A DNA stretch of 64,000 nt from Costertonia aggregata (GCF_013402795.1 NZ_CP058595.1:779501-843500); one strand, 5' to 3'; counted from the first letter of the stretch, positions 37,026 through 46,390 are shown. Made by a program: numbers and translations. Notes: generated by a model from the sequence alone, not told the origin.

Positions 37026-38131
37026 TGTACATGTATATGATTTGCTATCGAACAGTTGTTATCAACAAAAGTGCCTGATCTATCACAGTGAGCTGTTATG
37101 CTCAATCCATTAATATTTATATCGTTTCCTGATGCTCTTAAATCCAACCAACGTTGTAAATTAACTCCTCCCTCAGGATATATATCCAATGCTAGCCCCC
37201 TTAAATGTCTACTATTTTGTGCTCCAGGATTTCTTCTGGGATTTCTATATGCGCTGGAAACTACAATGTTATCCGTGTACCCCCTTGATGTCCAATTATT
37301 TACAATAGCATTATAAATTGCATCAAAATGATTGTCATTACTTTCGGTAATTATATAATCATAATTTCCAACATTCCAATTCCCATTATCTAAATATGCA
37401 TTGTCACGTCCTGGTTGAAAATTTGTGGCGAAGTCAATATATTCTTGACGTAATATATCAATTTGATCTTGCTCCAATTCGAAAACTCTTCTCAGACCTA
37501 AAATTGTTGCGTTCACATTATATCTTATACTTTCATTTCTTGCGGTAACTGGCCTTTGGGTTGGCCTATTTATAGGGTTTGGAGTAAAAGCGTATACATC
37601 TTGTTGCCCATTGTCAACTTCGTCAACAGTGCCATCATCATCGGTAACACCTTCAACTTCCCATATGATATCGTCACATGAATTACCATCATTTTCAAGG
37701 TCGTGACCGTCAAGTTCAAAAAATTGTATGTTAATTTGATCGACGCTAACAAAGGTTTGCGAAAGTAACTCTTCATCAGAATTCTCAATTCTATTTCCCT
37801 CGTCATCCAAACGCCTCAGTTCAAAATCATAATCTATTTTATTAAAAACAATTAGAGTATTGTGGCTTATGATATCTATTTTCTTAGAATAAAAACCTCC
37901 ACTACTTGTTGCCATTTCAATCTCATAATTACCCAACTCGGTAATAAGGCCATTCAAGTCTTTTGAATTGTTCTCGACAGGCGTACTAAAACCCGCATCG
38001 GTTGATGTACTGATTAAACTTAAGGTATTTACATCGTCATAGGTATCAATTTGTATTATCTCCGGTATTATCTTGAACGAACTAAAATCCAAACCAACCT
38101 CTGGATAATCATCGAACCAAACTCTTCCCAT
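37007..38131 (-). CDS. Probable T6SS effector with C-terminal M15-type peptidoglycan peptidase
   Basis: A 374-residue protein without a signal peptide. The C-terminal third is a metallopeptidase of the M15 type: SSAYRNPRRNPGAQNSRHLRG with Tyr295, then His309 and Asp316 of S-x-H-x-x-G-x-A-x-D (SRHLRGLALD) and a closing NHIHVQW with His365/His367. This pattern matches D,D- or L,D-peptidases that cut peptidoglycan stem peptides. The first about 200 residues form an unrecognised acidic beta-rich region starting MGRVWFDDYPEVGLDFSSF. The gene starts 12 bases after the TssD/Hcp gene and overlaps a putative immunity gene. Lack of a signal peptide fits delivery by a T6SS, not Sec export. Confidence 0.78.
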   Translation of the reverse strand: MGRVWFDDYPEVGLDFSSFKIIPEIIQIDTYDDVNTLSLISTSTDAGFSTPVENNSKDLNGLITELGNYEIEMATSSGGFYSKKIDIISHNTLIVFNKIDYDFELRRLDDEGNRIENSDEELLSQTFVSVDQINIQFFELDGHDLENDGNSCDDIIWEVEGVTDDDGTVDEVDNGQQDVYAFTPNPINRPTQRPVTARNESIRYNVNATILGLRRVFELEQDQIDILRQEYIDFATNFQPGRDNAYLDNGNWNVGNYDYIITESNDNHFDAIYNAIVNNWTSRGYTDNIVVSSAYRNPRRNPGAQNSRHLRGLALDIYPEGGVNLQRWLDLRASGNDININGLSITAHCDRSGTFVDNNCSIANHIHVQWQDIG

Positions 38132-38143
38132 AATCTTTGATAT

Positions 38144-38851
38144 TTATGTTTTCCATGGTGAAACTACTTTTAACTTAAATTTTTGAGGGCTTGATTTGAT
38201 AGGAATTCCTTTCAATATATCACCATCTAAACGTTTTCCCTTATATTCAAAATCTCGATTGTTATCTGAAAGATCTAGGCTTACAGTTTTACCAATACCA
38301 TCTTCAGTTTTAAGTACCAGCGATATAACCTGTCCAATCTTTAATTCGTTGTTTTCTAAAACTGTACCTTCCTCGTTTTCATAATGATACCCTAGCATTT
38401 TTGGTCTTTTTTCTTCCTCAACAGGCATATTCCTAGCCGCCTCCATATTTGCTAGATCGGTCACTTTCCACCATTTCTCGAACACCATGTCCCCGATACG
38501 CAGAATACCGGGTGAGAAGGTAAGGTAATCCGTGGCCGGCCGGCCGTTGAATGCCGTAAACTCCCTTTGATAGCTCACGATATAGGTATCAAAGAACTCG
38601 TAATCGGTAAGTTTTGACATACCGTCCCGTTTATAAAAGCGAATATACCCTTTGCACATGGTATCGGGAGATATGGTAAGGCCCAACAAATCGGTATTGC
38701 CATCGGCCTCTACCGTAAGTGCAAAGATCCCGCCTTGGGGCAAGATCTCGGGTCGGTACGTAGCTGGGTCCAATCCTTGATAGAATTGTATGTTGGTGTC
38801 CAGAACGTTGAGAACGCTGCCGTTCAAAAAAAGTTTTGCAAGAAAGCTCAT
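38144..38851 (-). CDS. tssD: Type VI secretion tube protein TssD (Hcp) with C-terminal extension
   Basis: Residues 1 to about 135 follow the Bacteroidota TssD pattern: MSFLAKLFLNGSVLNVLDTN, then GGIFALTVEADGNTDLLGLTISP, GYIRFYKRDGMSKLTDYEFFDTYIVSYQREF and DYLTFSPGILRIGD. TssD forms stacked hexameric rings of the T6SS inner tube and can carry effectors in its lumen or as fusions. This copy is 235 residues, about 100 more than a plain tube protein; the tail (LGYHYENEEGTVLENNELKIGQVISLVLK ... KLKVVSPWKT) looks like a small beta domain and may dock the effector. No TssB/C/F/K/VgrG genes occur in the window, so the apparatus must be elsewhere. Confidence 0.82.
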   Translation of the reverse strand: MSFLAKLFLNGSVLNVLDTNIQFYQGLDPATYRPEILPQGGIFALTVEADGNTDLLGLTISPDTMCKGYIRFYKRDGMSKLTDYEFFDTYIVSYQREFTAFNGRPATDYLTFSPGILRIGDMVFEKWWKVTDLANMEAARNMPVEEEKRPKMLGYHYENEEGTVLENNELKIGQVISLVLKTEDGIGKTVSLDLSDNNRDFEYKGKRLDGDILKGIPIKSSPQKFKLKVVSPWKT

Positions 38852-38954
38852 CTAATTCTTGGTGTTGATACCTACAAAATACGATTTAACAACGTGTAAT
38901 GAAAAGTAATTTTATCTATTTCGTTAAAATGAAAGCTTTATGAACACCTAGTTT

Positions 38955-41666
38955 TTAGTTTTCTTTCTTTTTAACGGTATCCTTCTTTTTGCCAAAAAGC
39001 CCGCCCAATATCTTCTTGGCGGTTTCTTTGGTCGCATCGTTTTTAGCGTTGGTAGAATCTTTTACGATAGTGGTGTCTTTTTTGCTTTTATTCCCTAAAA
39101 TGCCTCCCAGAACCTCTTTTACGGTATTGTCTTTTTTAGTGGAATCCTTACCGGAATTAGCGGAAAGCACATCGCTCAATACATCTTTGACCTTGTCCTT
39201 CCCTTGGTTTATCAATTTTTGCTTTTGTATCTCTACCAATTGGGAAGTCAGGTCTTTTACCCCCGAAGTAAAATCGGTAGTCACTTGCGGACTATTGTAC
39301 ATGCCGCCTATGTTGGCCGTTACCGGAATGGTCAAACTCTCTAACTCTTTTTCATCAATTTTAGCGATCAAGTTATTGATTTCGGTCCCTAAATATTTTG
39401 CGGGCACTTGCAACGTAGCCTTATAATTCATCTTTTGGTCAAACGTATGGCCACCATCAACATTTATGGCAATATCCTTATAATTTATGGTAAAGGGTTT
39501 TACCGACACCAAACCATCTTTAAAGGATAATTTTGTCTTCAGCTCTTTTAAGTTCAGCTGTTTTAAATCGATAAAATCCAATTTACCGTCCAATGCCGAT
39601 AAAATAGGAGCTTTTTCGGCACTGATTTCCCTAGTTAGGATATTGGCCAAAACGTCGCCGCTCAAACTCAATAAATCTGGCGTAAAATCGTCTTTTAAAT
39701 TACCGGACAGCTCAATATTTGAACTTAACTTTCCTTTGATAATCTGGGCTACGGGCGCCAACACTTTAAATAGCTCCAATGCCTTGAATGTCTCCCCTAT
39801 CTGTAATTGGTCAAGCCCCAGGTTCATAGAAAAGGTGGGGGTATCGTTCTTTGTGGTTACCTTACCGTTAAAAGCTACTTTACCATCAAAAAGTGAAGAG
39901 GTCATATTGTTCAACGTGGCGGTCTCATCTTTTATTCTCAATGAGCCGTTAACGCTCTTCAAGGCCAAATTATCATATAAAACCGTATTGGCCGTTGCAT
40001 TGATATTGGCATCCAAAAACGAGGGAATTTTTATCTTTTCCCCATTAGTATTCGATTGTTGTTGTGAAGTTTTGGTTTCGGCTTTAGTTTCATCTTCGGC
40101 TGCCCTAAAATCGTTCAAGGCGAAAACATTGGATTTTAGGTCGAAGTTACCTTCCACTTTTTCGTTATTGAACATAAATCCCAACAGATTGTTTATGGTC
40201 CCGGTAGCATTGAAATCGGTTTGTCCCGTTTTACCGTTCAGTTCGGTAAGGTTCACCGTACCCGGATTAAAATTCATGGCAACGGAGTTTATTTGTACCG
40301 TATTCGGTATCTCATCCGATTTGTATTCAAAACCCCTAACATTCAATTTTCCCTGTGTCTTGGTATTCTCATATTGCTTCTTCTCGATAGATACCATATC
40401 AAATGCCGTGGTAATATCGGCATTCAGCATTCCTTTTAAATCCAGATTGGCAGGTATGGGGTAGGCTTTTGAAATATTGGCCAAGTTCATTCTACCATCT
40501 ACATGGGCATTTACCTTGGTGTTCCCCAAAAGTTCGGTAATCTTTGAGGTCATGTTGAACTTATCCTCATCTATGATAAAAGACAGCTTGCGTATATCTA
40601 TATAGGTATCCTCCGCTATTCCGCTTTTATTGCTCACATTAACATCAATAAACACATTCCTGACCGCTTTTGGCAGGTCGGGATATTTGAAAGAGGCATT
40701 ATCCGAATTTATTTTTATATCGAATTTAGGAATATGAGCCTCATCTACCACTCCTTCAAAATTTCCGGTAACCGTAAAATTTCCCGTAGTTTTTACATTC
40801 TCGATATTCTTGGAGTACTCTGCGGGAATAACGGCCAGAAAGTTTTTAAAATCTGAAGAAGGCGTTTTGAAACTGATATCAACTTCTTGGTGGTCTTCAT
40901 TTACTTTCACAAAACCGTCAAATACCAAGGGCAATTGATTTACAAGTGCCTCGTTCTTTAAAAAAGAGTATTTATTTTGGCTTAAATCGATTCCGATAAG
41001 GGCATCTAGCTTAACCGTATTTTTGTTCAGATAGTTGGTGCTGTCCATTTCGAAAGAGACCAAAGCTTGGGTTTTGGTATCCAATTCCGAAGTTTCCAAT
41101 GAAAGGTCACCTGTGCCTGCGTGGTTCATCTCCAAAACTTCTAAATGTATGCCCGTGGCATAATCATCATATAAGACCTTGGCGTTTTTTATTTCATAGG
41201 ATTCCATATTAAACGAAAAACCATCCGTAGTTTGCGATTCAGCGGTATCTTCCGCCCCATTGGCTTTGGCAATGTCATAATTCGCATTCTCATCAACGTC
41301 GACCTTTATATGTAACAATGCCTTATCAATATCTAAGCTGGTAATCGAGATAGGTTCATCCGCCCCCTTAAAAAGTTGCATAATCCCCATGTTAAGGGCA
41401 ACTTCATCGGCAGCAAAGAGCGTGTCGCCCTCAAAGGGAGCTTTGTTTATCAATGACACTTTACGCAAACTTACTTCGGCATTGGGAAAGCTGCTAAAAA
41501 GGCTCAAATCGGCGTCGGAGAAATCCAAAGTGGCATTCACGTTGTTATTAACGTTGTTCTTTATGATATCCCCGATTTTTGCTTCCAAAAAGAAAGGAGC
41601 GGCAATCAAAACCACCACTATCAACAACAAAACGGCACCTATAACTTTAAGAATCTTTTTCTTCAT
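38955..41666 (-). CDS. AsmA-family protein
   Basis: A 903-residue envelope protein with one N-terminal membrane helix (KVIGAVLLLIVVVLIAAPFFL) followed by the AsmA start region (NVNATLDFSDADLSLFSSFPNAEVSLRKVSLINKAPFEGDTLFAADEVALNMG) and a C-terminal AsmA_2-like repeat stretch (SGNLKDDFTPDLLSLSGDVLANIL ... FTINYKDIAINVDGGHTF). AsmA-like proteins are elongated beta-groove proteins thought to move lipids between membranes. The last about 80 residues are Lys/Asp-rich low complexity with several GKDSTKK / KKDTTIVKDST repeats, probably disordered. Transcribed alone. Confidence 0.9.
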   Translation of the reverse strand: MKKKILKVIGAVLLLIVVVLIAAPFFLEAKIGDIIKNNVNNNVNATLDFSDADLSLFSSFPNAEVSLRKVSLINKAPFEGDTLFAADEVALNMGIMQLFKGADEPISITSLDIDKALLHIKVDVDENANYDIAKANGAEDTAESQTTDGFSFNMESYEIKNAKVLYDDYATGIHLEVLEMNHAGTGDLSLETSELDTKTQALVSFEMDSTNYLNKNTVKLDALIGIDLSQNKYSFLKNEALVNQLPLVFDGFVKVNEDHQEVDISFKTPSSDFKNFLAVIPAEYSKNIENVKTTGNFTVTGNFEGVVDEAHIPKFDIKINSDNASFKYPDLPKAVRNVFIDVNVSNKSGIAEDTYIDIRKLSFIIDEDKFNMTSKITELLGNTKVNAHVDGRMNLANISKAYPIPANLDLKGMLNADITTAFDMVSIEKKQYENTKTQGKLNVRGFEYKSDEIPNTVQINSVAMNFNPGTVNLTELNGKTGQTDFNATGTINNLLGFMFNNEKVEGNFDLKSNVFALNDFRAAEDETKAETKTSQQQSNTNGEKIKIPSFLDANINATANTVLYDNLALKSVNGSLRIKDETATLNNMTSSLFDGKVAFNGKVTTKNDTPTFSMNLGLDQLQIGETFKALELFKVLAPVAQIIKGKLSSNIELSGNLKDDFTPDLLSLSGDVLANILTREISAEKAPILSALDGKLDFIDLKQLNLKELKTKLSFKDGLVSVKPFTINYKDIAINVDGGHTFDQKMNYKATLQVPAKYLGTEINNLIAKIDEKELESLTIPVTANIGGMYNSPQVTTDFTSGVKDLTSQLVEIQKQKLINQGKDKVKDVLSDVLSANSGKDSTKKDNTVKEVLGGILGNKSKKDTTIVKDSTNAKNDATKETAKKILGGLFGKKKDTVKKKEN

Positions 41667-41701
41667 AAATATTGATATAAATTTTTTTGAGGAACTATGG
41701 G

Positions 41702-42412
41702 TTATAATTCCAATTGAATTTCTTGGCCCACGGCCAGTTTAAAACGTTTTCTTATGATATATACGAAAAAATAGAGGAAAGGAGTGTCCAAAAATGCTAT
41801 AAAAATCTTAAAAATAAAACCACTTATGACCAAACCATAAAACATGCTCCAAGGCAATACTTTAAAAATACACAACAGACCAACCACGGTAAAGGTGTCT
41901 ATGAATTGTGAAAGAAACGTTGAGAAATTGTTTCGAATCCAGAGATATTTTCCTTTGGTGAGCTTTTTCCAAAAGTGATAGATGGCAATATCAACATATT
42001 GGGCGAACAGATACGCTAGCATAGAGGCTAACACCGCAATGGGCGATAAGGCAAAAACCTTGCTAAAAGTGGCATCGCCAATCGGTGATGTGGGTATGGC
42101 CGGCGCTGCATCGGCCACCAAAACTATGGCCATTGAAAAGAACGATGCAAAAATACCGACGGTCACGATCTGGTTCGCTTTTTTCTTCCCGAAAATCTCG
42201 GAAATCAGATCGGTTATCAAAAAAGTAACGGGGTAGGGCAAAATACCTACGGATACCTCAAACAAAGAAACTCCAAAAACCTTGATATCCCCGAACGGAT
42301 TCCAATAAAAGAATTTTTGAAAAATCAAATTGGAAACCACCAATGAAGTAATAAAAAGGGCCCCTAAATACAAATAAAGTTTGTAGGCGAATTTCCTGTC
42401 CTTGAGCGTCAT
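41702..42412 (-). CDS. Queuosine precursor transporter (YhhQ/VUT family)
   Basis: A 236-residue inner-membrane protein with about six helices; family markers are SVGILPYPVTFLITDLISEIFGKKKANQIV near 55-85 and AYLFAQYVDIAIYHFWKKLTKGKYLWIRNN followed by QFIDTFTVVGLLC. YhhQ proteins import queuine or preQ precursors for the tRNA modification queuosine. I start at the ATG at 42412; an in-frame TTG at 42424 is the only alternative. It follows sppA by 14 bases, so the pair is co-transcribed though unrelated in function. Confidence 0.92.
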   Translation of the reverse strand: MTLKDRKFAYKLYLYLGALFITSLVVSNLIFQKFFYWNPFGDIKVFGVSLFEVSVGILPYPVTFLITDLISEIFGKKKANQIVTVGIFASFFSMAIVLVADAAPAIPTSPIGDATFSKVFALSPIAVLASMLAYLFAQYVDIAIYHFWKKLTKGKYLWIRNNFSTFLSQFIDTFTVVGLLCIFKVLPWSMFYGLVISGFIFKIFIAFLDTPFLYFFVYIIRKRFKLAVGQEIQLEL

Positions 42413-42426
42413 GCTGCTATCCAAAC

Positions 42427-44187
42427 CTATTTTACATCTAAAATTACGGGCATTCTGGCTTGTATACCTTTTTGTTGGCCAGCACTTTTTATTTGCTTTA
42501 TCACGCTATATGCTTCAGGGCCTAACTCTTGTTCTATGAGTTTTTCCTTAATTTGTGAACTGGTCCCACCAAAATCTTCCATGAAGCGTTCGAAATCAGA
42601 TTTATATTTTGGAAATTTCTTGATTCCATAAGATTCCAATTCAACCATTTTTGCCGCTTCGGCAATGGCATCGTCCAATCCACCGATTTCATCAACAAGT
42701 CCTATTTTTTTGGCATCGATACCGCTCCAAACCCTACCTTGGGCAATACTATCGGCTTGGGCCATGGTTATTCCGCGGCCATCCGAAACCCTGGACAGGA
42801 AAGTTTGGTAGGTAGATTCAATCCCTTCTTGAACGGTATTCCGGAAACTTTCTGACATTGGGTCAAAAAGCGAGTAATCGACCGAGTTTTTGTTGGTCCC
42901 CACCTGTTCCGCATTTATACCGATGTCATCGGCAAGTTCGCTCATGTTGGGTATAGTGCCAAAAACACCTATAGATCCTGTAATGGTCGTTGGCTCGGCA
43001 AAGATCTTATCGGCACCCGCTGCAATGTAATACCCGCCCGACGCAGCTACGTTCCCCATAGAAACTACCACGGGCTTCACTTTTTTGGTAAGCTCTACCT
43101 CTCTCCAAATAATATCGGACACAAGTGCGCTACCACCGGGAGAGTTCACCCGCAACACAATAGCCTTTACACTTTTGTCTTCCCTTGCTTTTTTAAGCGC
43201 TTCGTTGATGAGGCCTTGGCCTATTATCTCAGGGCTGCCATCCCCGTACATGATTTCCCCTTGGGCATAAACTACCGCAATTTTACCATCACCTGAATAC
43301 AGTTTCTTCTTTTTTGCTTCTTTGGCATAATCTGCCATGGCAACATAATTGATTTTTTCATCGGCTTCGATACCGATAGCTTTTCGGAGCATGTCTTTGT
43401 ATTGATCCTCAAAGAGAATGTCGTCAATAAGCCCGTTTTCCTTGGCAAGTTCTGGAGTACGTGCTCCCAGTTCATCAGCTATCGTATTCAGGTTTTCGGG
43501 GGTCAGGCTTCTTCCTTCGGCAATATCATCTACCATACTGGTCCACAAGCTACCCAACAACTCTTTTAACTGTGTTCTGTTCGCCTCGCTCATTTGGTTT
43601 TCCAAAAAGGGCTCTACCGCACTTTTGTACTTGCCATGGCGTATGACTTCCATTTTGATACCACTTTTCTCCTGCAAATCCTTAAAATACAGAACTTCAG
43701 TAGATAATCCCTTAAAATCCATTATCCCCACGGGATTTATGAATATGGAATCCGAAACACTGGCCAAATAATAATCTTTCTGCATGTAAAAATCCCCATA
43801 GGAATAAATGAACTTGCCGCTATCCTTAAAATCTTTAAGGGCGTTGCGAATAGCTTGGGTCTGTGCCAAACCGGCCAATAAAAAATTATTGTCAATGCTT
43901 ATGCCCTTTATCTTATCATCGTTTTTGGCCACAGCTATTGCATGAAGTATATCATCCAAACCTTGAGCTTTTTGAAATAATCCGGCAAAGGGGTCTGCAC
44001 TATTATTACCTACATAGTCGCTTACGGGATAATCCAACTTTAACTCCAGAACGGAATTATCCCTAATCGTTACCGCATCCTCACCACTACCTAAAAAGGA
44101 GAGAAAAACAATGAACATGACAAAAAGGATTCCAATAGCGATTATACAGCCAATGATGGCCGCAAGGAGGTTTCTTAAAAAATTCAT
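42427..44187 (-). CDS. sppA: Signal peptide peptidase SppA, 67-kDa type
   Basis: Membrane-anchored serine/lysine protease that clears cleaved signal peptides. N-terminal helix LLAAIIGCIIAIGILFVMFIVFLSF; two tandem S49 domains as in the E. coli enzyme. The first holds the general-base Lys region (EVIRHGKYKSAVEPFL) and the second the nucleophile region MGNVAASGGYYIAAGADKIFA, with RVNSPGGSALVSDIIW before it. Length 586 fits the duplicated form. Confidence 0.95.
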   Translation of the reverse strand: MNFLRNLLAAIIGCIIAIGILFVMFIVFLSFLGSGEDAVTIRDNSVLELKLDYPVSDYVGNNSADPFAGLFQKAQGLDDILHAIAVAKNDDKIKGISIDNNFLLAGLAQTQAIRNALKDFKDSGKFIYSYGDFYMQKDYYLASVSDSIFINPVGIMDFKGLSTEVLYFKDLQEKSGIKMEVIRHGKYKSAVEPFLENQMSEANRTQLKELLGSLWTSMVDDIAEGRSLTPENLNTIADELGARTPELAKENGLIDDILFEDQYKDMLRKAIGIEADEKINYVAMADYAKEAKKKKLYSGDGKIAVVYAQGEIMYGDGSPEIIGQGLINEALKKAREDKSVKAIVLRVNSPGGSALVSDIIWREVELTKKVKPVVVSMGNVAASGGYYIAAGADKIFAEPTTITGSIGVFGTIPNMSELADDIGINAEQVGTNKNSVDYSLFDPMSESFRNTVQEGIESTYQTFLSRVSDGRGITMAQADSIAQGRVWSGIDAKKIGLVDEIGGLDDAIAEAAKMVELESYGIKKFPKYKSDFERFMEDFGGTSSQIKEKLIEQELGPEAYSVIKQIKSAGQQKGIQARMPVILDVK

Positions 44188-44341
44188 TTTCTATTTCATT
44201 TCAATTATGGCAAAGATAATCAATGACATTTCATGTTGGTCAACAATTGATTCTAAAAGTTACGTGTAGAAATTCAATTTTAAAATCAAAAACGGGATAC
44301 ATCTATCATTTTCTTTTCCTTATTTTGTTATCGTTAAAAAT

Positions 44342-45499
44342 ATGGAGCAATTAAAGAAAGTATACCTATCTCTTGGCAGTAATCTGGGCAATAAGCTCAA
44401 GAACCTGCAATTGGCATTGTTTGCGATAAACAAAGAAGTAGGTAATGTTTCAAAGGTTTCCCATGTGTATTGGTCGCCGTCCTGGGGCTTTGAGTCCAAT
44501 GATTTTTTCAATGCATGTATCGAGGTACGAACAAAACTATACCCAAACAAGATATTGGAAGCCATATTGGACATTGAGACCCATTTGGGTCGAAAACGCA
44601 ATGCAGAAGAAGGGTATATCGCAAGAACGATAGATATTGACATATTGTATTATGAAAGAGAAGTCGTCTCATTGGACACCTTGCAAATTCCGCATCCCAA
44701 TCTACAATTAAGACGATTTGTTTTAAAGCCCTTGGCAGATATTGCACCTCAATTTTATCACCCCATTCTAGAAAAGGATACTCGAAATTTGTTACAAGAA
44801 TGTAGGGACAAAGGCAAACCGACCAAAATCGAAGGCAAACTTTTTCAAAACAAACAACAGCTTTTTTCACATATTGATTTTATGGCCATTGAAGGCAACA
44901 TTGGTGCGGGAAAAACCACTTTGGCCAAAAAAATAGCACAAGACTTTAATGCAAAACTGGTTTTGGAACGCTTCGCGGACAACCCATTTTTACCAAAATT
45001 TTATGAGGATAAAGGCAGATATGCCTTTCCTTTGGAAATGTCTTTTTTAGCAGACCGTTATCAACAATTTACCGATGACACTTCCCAATTTGACCTTTTC
45101 AAAAATTTTATGGTAAGCGATTATGACATTTACAAGTCGCTCATATTTGCAAAAGTCACTTTACAGGAAGATGAATATGGCTTGTACAGAAAACTTTTTA
45201 CCTTAATGTACAAAGAGGTAAAAAAGCCCAAGATATATGTTTATCTGTATCAGAATACAGAACGGTTATTAGCGAATATCAAGAAAAGAGGTCGGGATTA
45301 CGAACGAAATATTACGCCAGAATATTTAGAAAGAATAAACCGGGGCTATCTTGATTTCATTAAAAGCTATCCGGAACAAAACAATCTTATTATAGACGCC
45401 AACAATTTGGATTTTGTGGAAAATCCAAAAGATTATGATTTAATTTTGGACGAAATACAGGACTTTGCCCTTGAGCTACCATTTTATCATAAATTTTAG
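44342..45499 (+). CDS. folK: Fusion of HPPK (FolK) and deoxynucleoside kinase
   Basis: A 385-residue two-domain protein. Residues 1 to about 160 are 6-hydroxymethyl-7,8-dihydropterin pyrophosphokinase (VYLSLGSNLGNKLKNLQLAL, VYWSPSWGFESNDFFNACIEV, TIDIDILYYEREVVSLDTLQIPHPNL). Residues about 180-385 are a deoxyribonucleoside kinase: P-loop GNIGAGKTT at 184-192, the Asp-Arg-Tyr motif in FLADRYQQF, and the LID-type segment KKRGRDYERNI. The fusion is known in Flavobacteriaceae, where the kinase half was reported to act on deoxyadenosine. It joins folate synthesis with deoxynucleotide salvage. There is no sign of a frameshift between the halves. Confidence 0.94.
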   Translation: MEQLKKVYLSLGSNLGNKLKNLQLALFAINKEVGNVSKVSHVYWSPSWGFESNDFFNACIEVRTKLYPNKILEAILDIETHLGRKRNAEEGYIARTIDIDILYYEREVVSLDTLQIPHPNLQLRRFVLKPLADIAPQFYHPILEKDTRNLLQECRDKGKPTKIEGKLFQNKQQLFSHIDFMAIEGNIGAGKTTLAKKIAQDFNAKLVLERFADNPFLPKFYEDKGRYAFPLEMSFLADRYQQFTDDTSQFDLFKNFMVSDYDIYKSLIFAKVTLQEDEYGLYRKLFTLMYKEVKKPKIYVYLYQNTERLLANIKKRGRDYERNITPEYLERINRGYLDFIKSYPEQNNLIIDANNLDFVENPKDYDLILDEIQDFALELPFYHKF

Positions 45500-45580
45500 A
45501 TAATATTTGCACAGAAGTTTACATTTTGCTTTCTTGTGCATTCTTTGTACTGGAACTGACTAACTCAAACTATACTTTCG

Positions 45581-45606
45581 AATGCCCGGCTTTTTTGTCG
45601 GGCATT
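45581..45606. terminator. Bidirectional terminator between folK-dNK and trmH-like gene
   Basis: Stem AATGCCCG / CGGGCATT around a T-rich 10-base loop, followed by T-rich sequence on the plus strand. It touches the stop codon of the convergent methyltransferase gene. Confidence 0.75.
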
Positions 45607-46142
45607 TATTTTTGTAGCTGTAATTTGGACCAAATATCCCAGACGACGACCCCTACGCTAACCGAGATATTTAACGAATGTTTTGTACCAAATTGTGGAA
45701 TTTCCAAAACGCCGCCGCATGCCGTAACCACTTTTTGACTTACCCCCTTTACCTCATTCCCAAAGACCAAAGCGATTTTTTTGGTGGCATTCACCGTATA
45801 CGCATTGAGCATGGTCGCATTTTCTGCTTGTTCCACGGCCAGAACCTCATATGCATCTTGCGTTAGCATTTTTACCAAAGAGAGACAATCTTCCCTGTAT
45901 TCCCAAGCCACACTTTCTGAGGCGCCTAGGGCCGTTTTTCGTATGTCTTTATGTGGTGGTGTTGCTGTGATACCGCACAAATAGATCTTCTCTATCAAAA
46001 AAGCATCGGCCGTTCTAAAAACCGAACCTATGTTATTGAGGCTTCTAACATCATCTAGAACGATCGTTATCGGTGCTTTCTTTGTTTTTTTGAAGGTTTG
46101 CACATCTAACCTGTTCAACTCTTCATTTTTTAGTTTACGCAT
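45606..46142 (-). CDS. TrmH/SpoU-family RNA 2'-O-methyltransferase
   Basis: A 178-residue SPOUT enzyme. The three family motifs are clear: SLNNIGSVFRTADAFLIEKIYL near 34-55, IALVFGNEVKGVSQKVV near 125, and EIPQFGTKHSLNISVSVGVVVWD near 147. It lacks the extra N-terminal RNA-binding domain of TrmB-like 23S rRNA enzymes, so its target is a tRNA or rRNA ribose that cannot be chosen from sequence. Confidence 0.92.
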   Translation of the reverse strand: MRKLKNEELNRLDVQTFKKTKKAPITIVLDDVRSLNNIGSVFRTADAFLIEKIYLCGITATPPHKDIRKTALGASESVAWEYREDCLSLVKMLTQDAYEVLAVEQAENATMLNAYTVNATKKIALVFGNEVKGVSQKVVTACGGVLEIPQFGTKHSLNISVSVGVVVWDIWSKLQLQK

Positions 46143-46390
46143 TTTAGTCGTCGGTTGTCAAAAAATAACTTTTACAAATCATATAATTATGCTTTTTTAA
46201 ACGCTTTGGAACTCTATCCCGATATCGGCTTAAAAAAGCTGTGGATGCATTGGACTTGAATTTTATTATTCCATTATTCGCCACATATGAAAACTTATCC
46301 CCAGACTATCAACAATCGTACAATTTCCTTGACAAAATTGGTACATTCGTTTTATTGAAGATAAATGTAAAAATAGGTAAATAAATCACT

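Noticed and set aside
39487-40464. Long open frame (325 codons) on the plus strand
   Set aside because: It lies entirely antisense to the AsmA-family gene, whose codons and domain pattern are clear; the antisense frame is hydrophobic, repetitive and matches no family.
46329-46349. TTGACA with TACATTCG as a mutS promoter
   Set aside because: Only 10 bases separate the two elements; Bacteroidota promoters need about 17-23.
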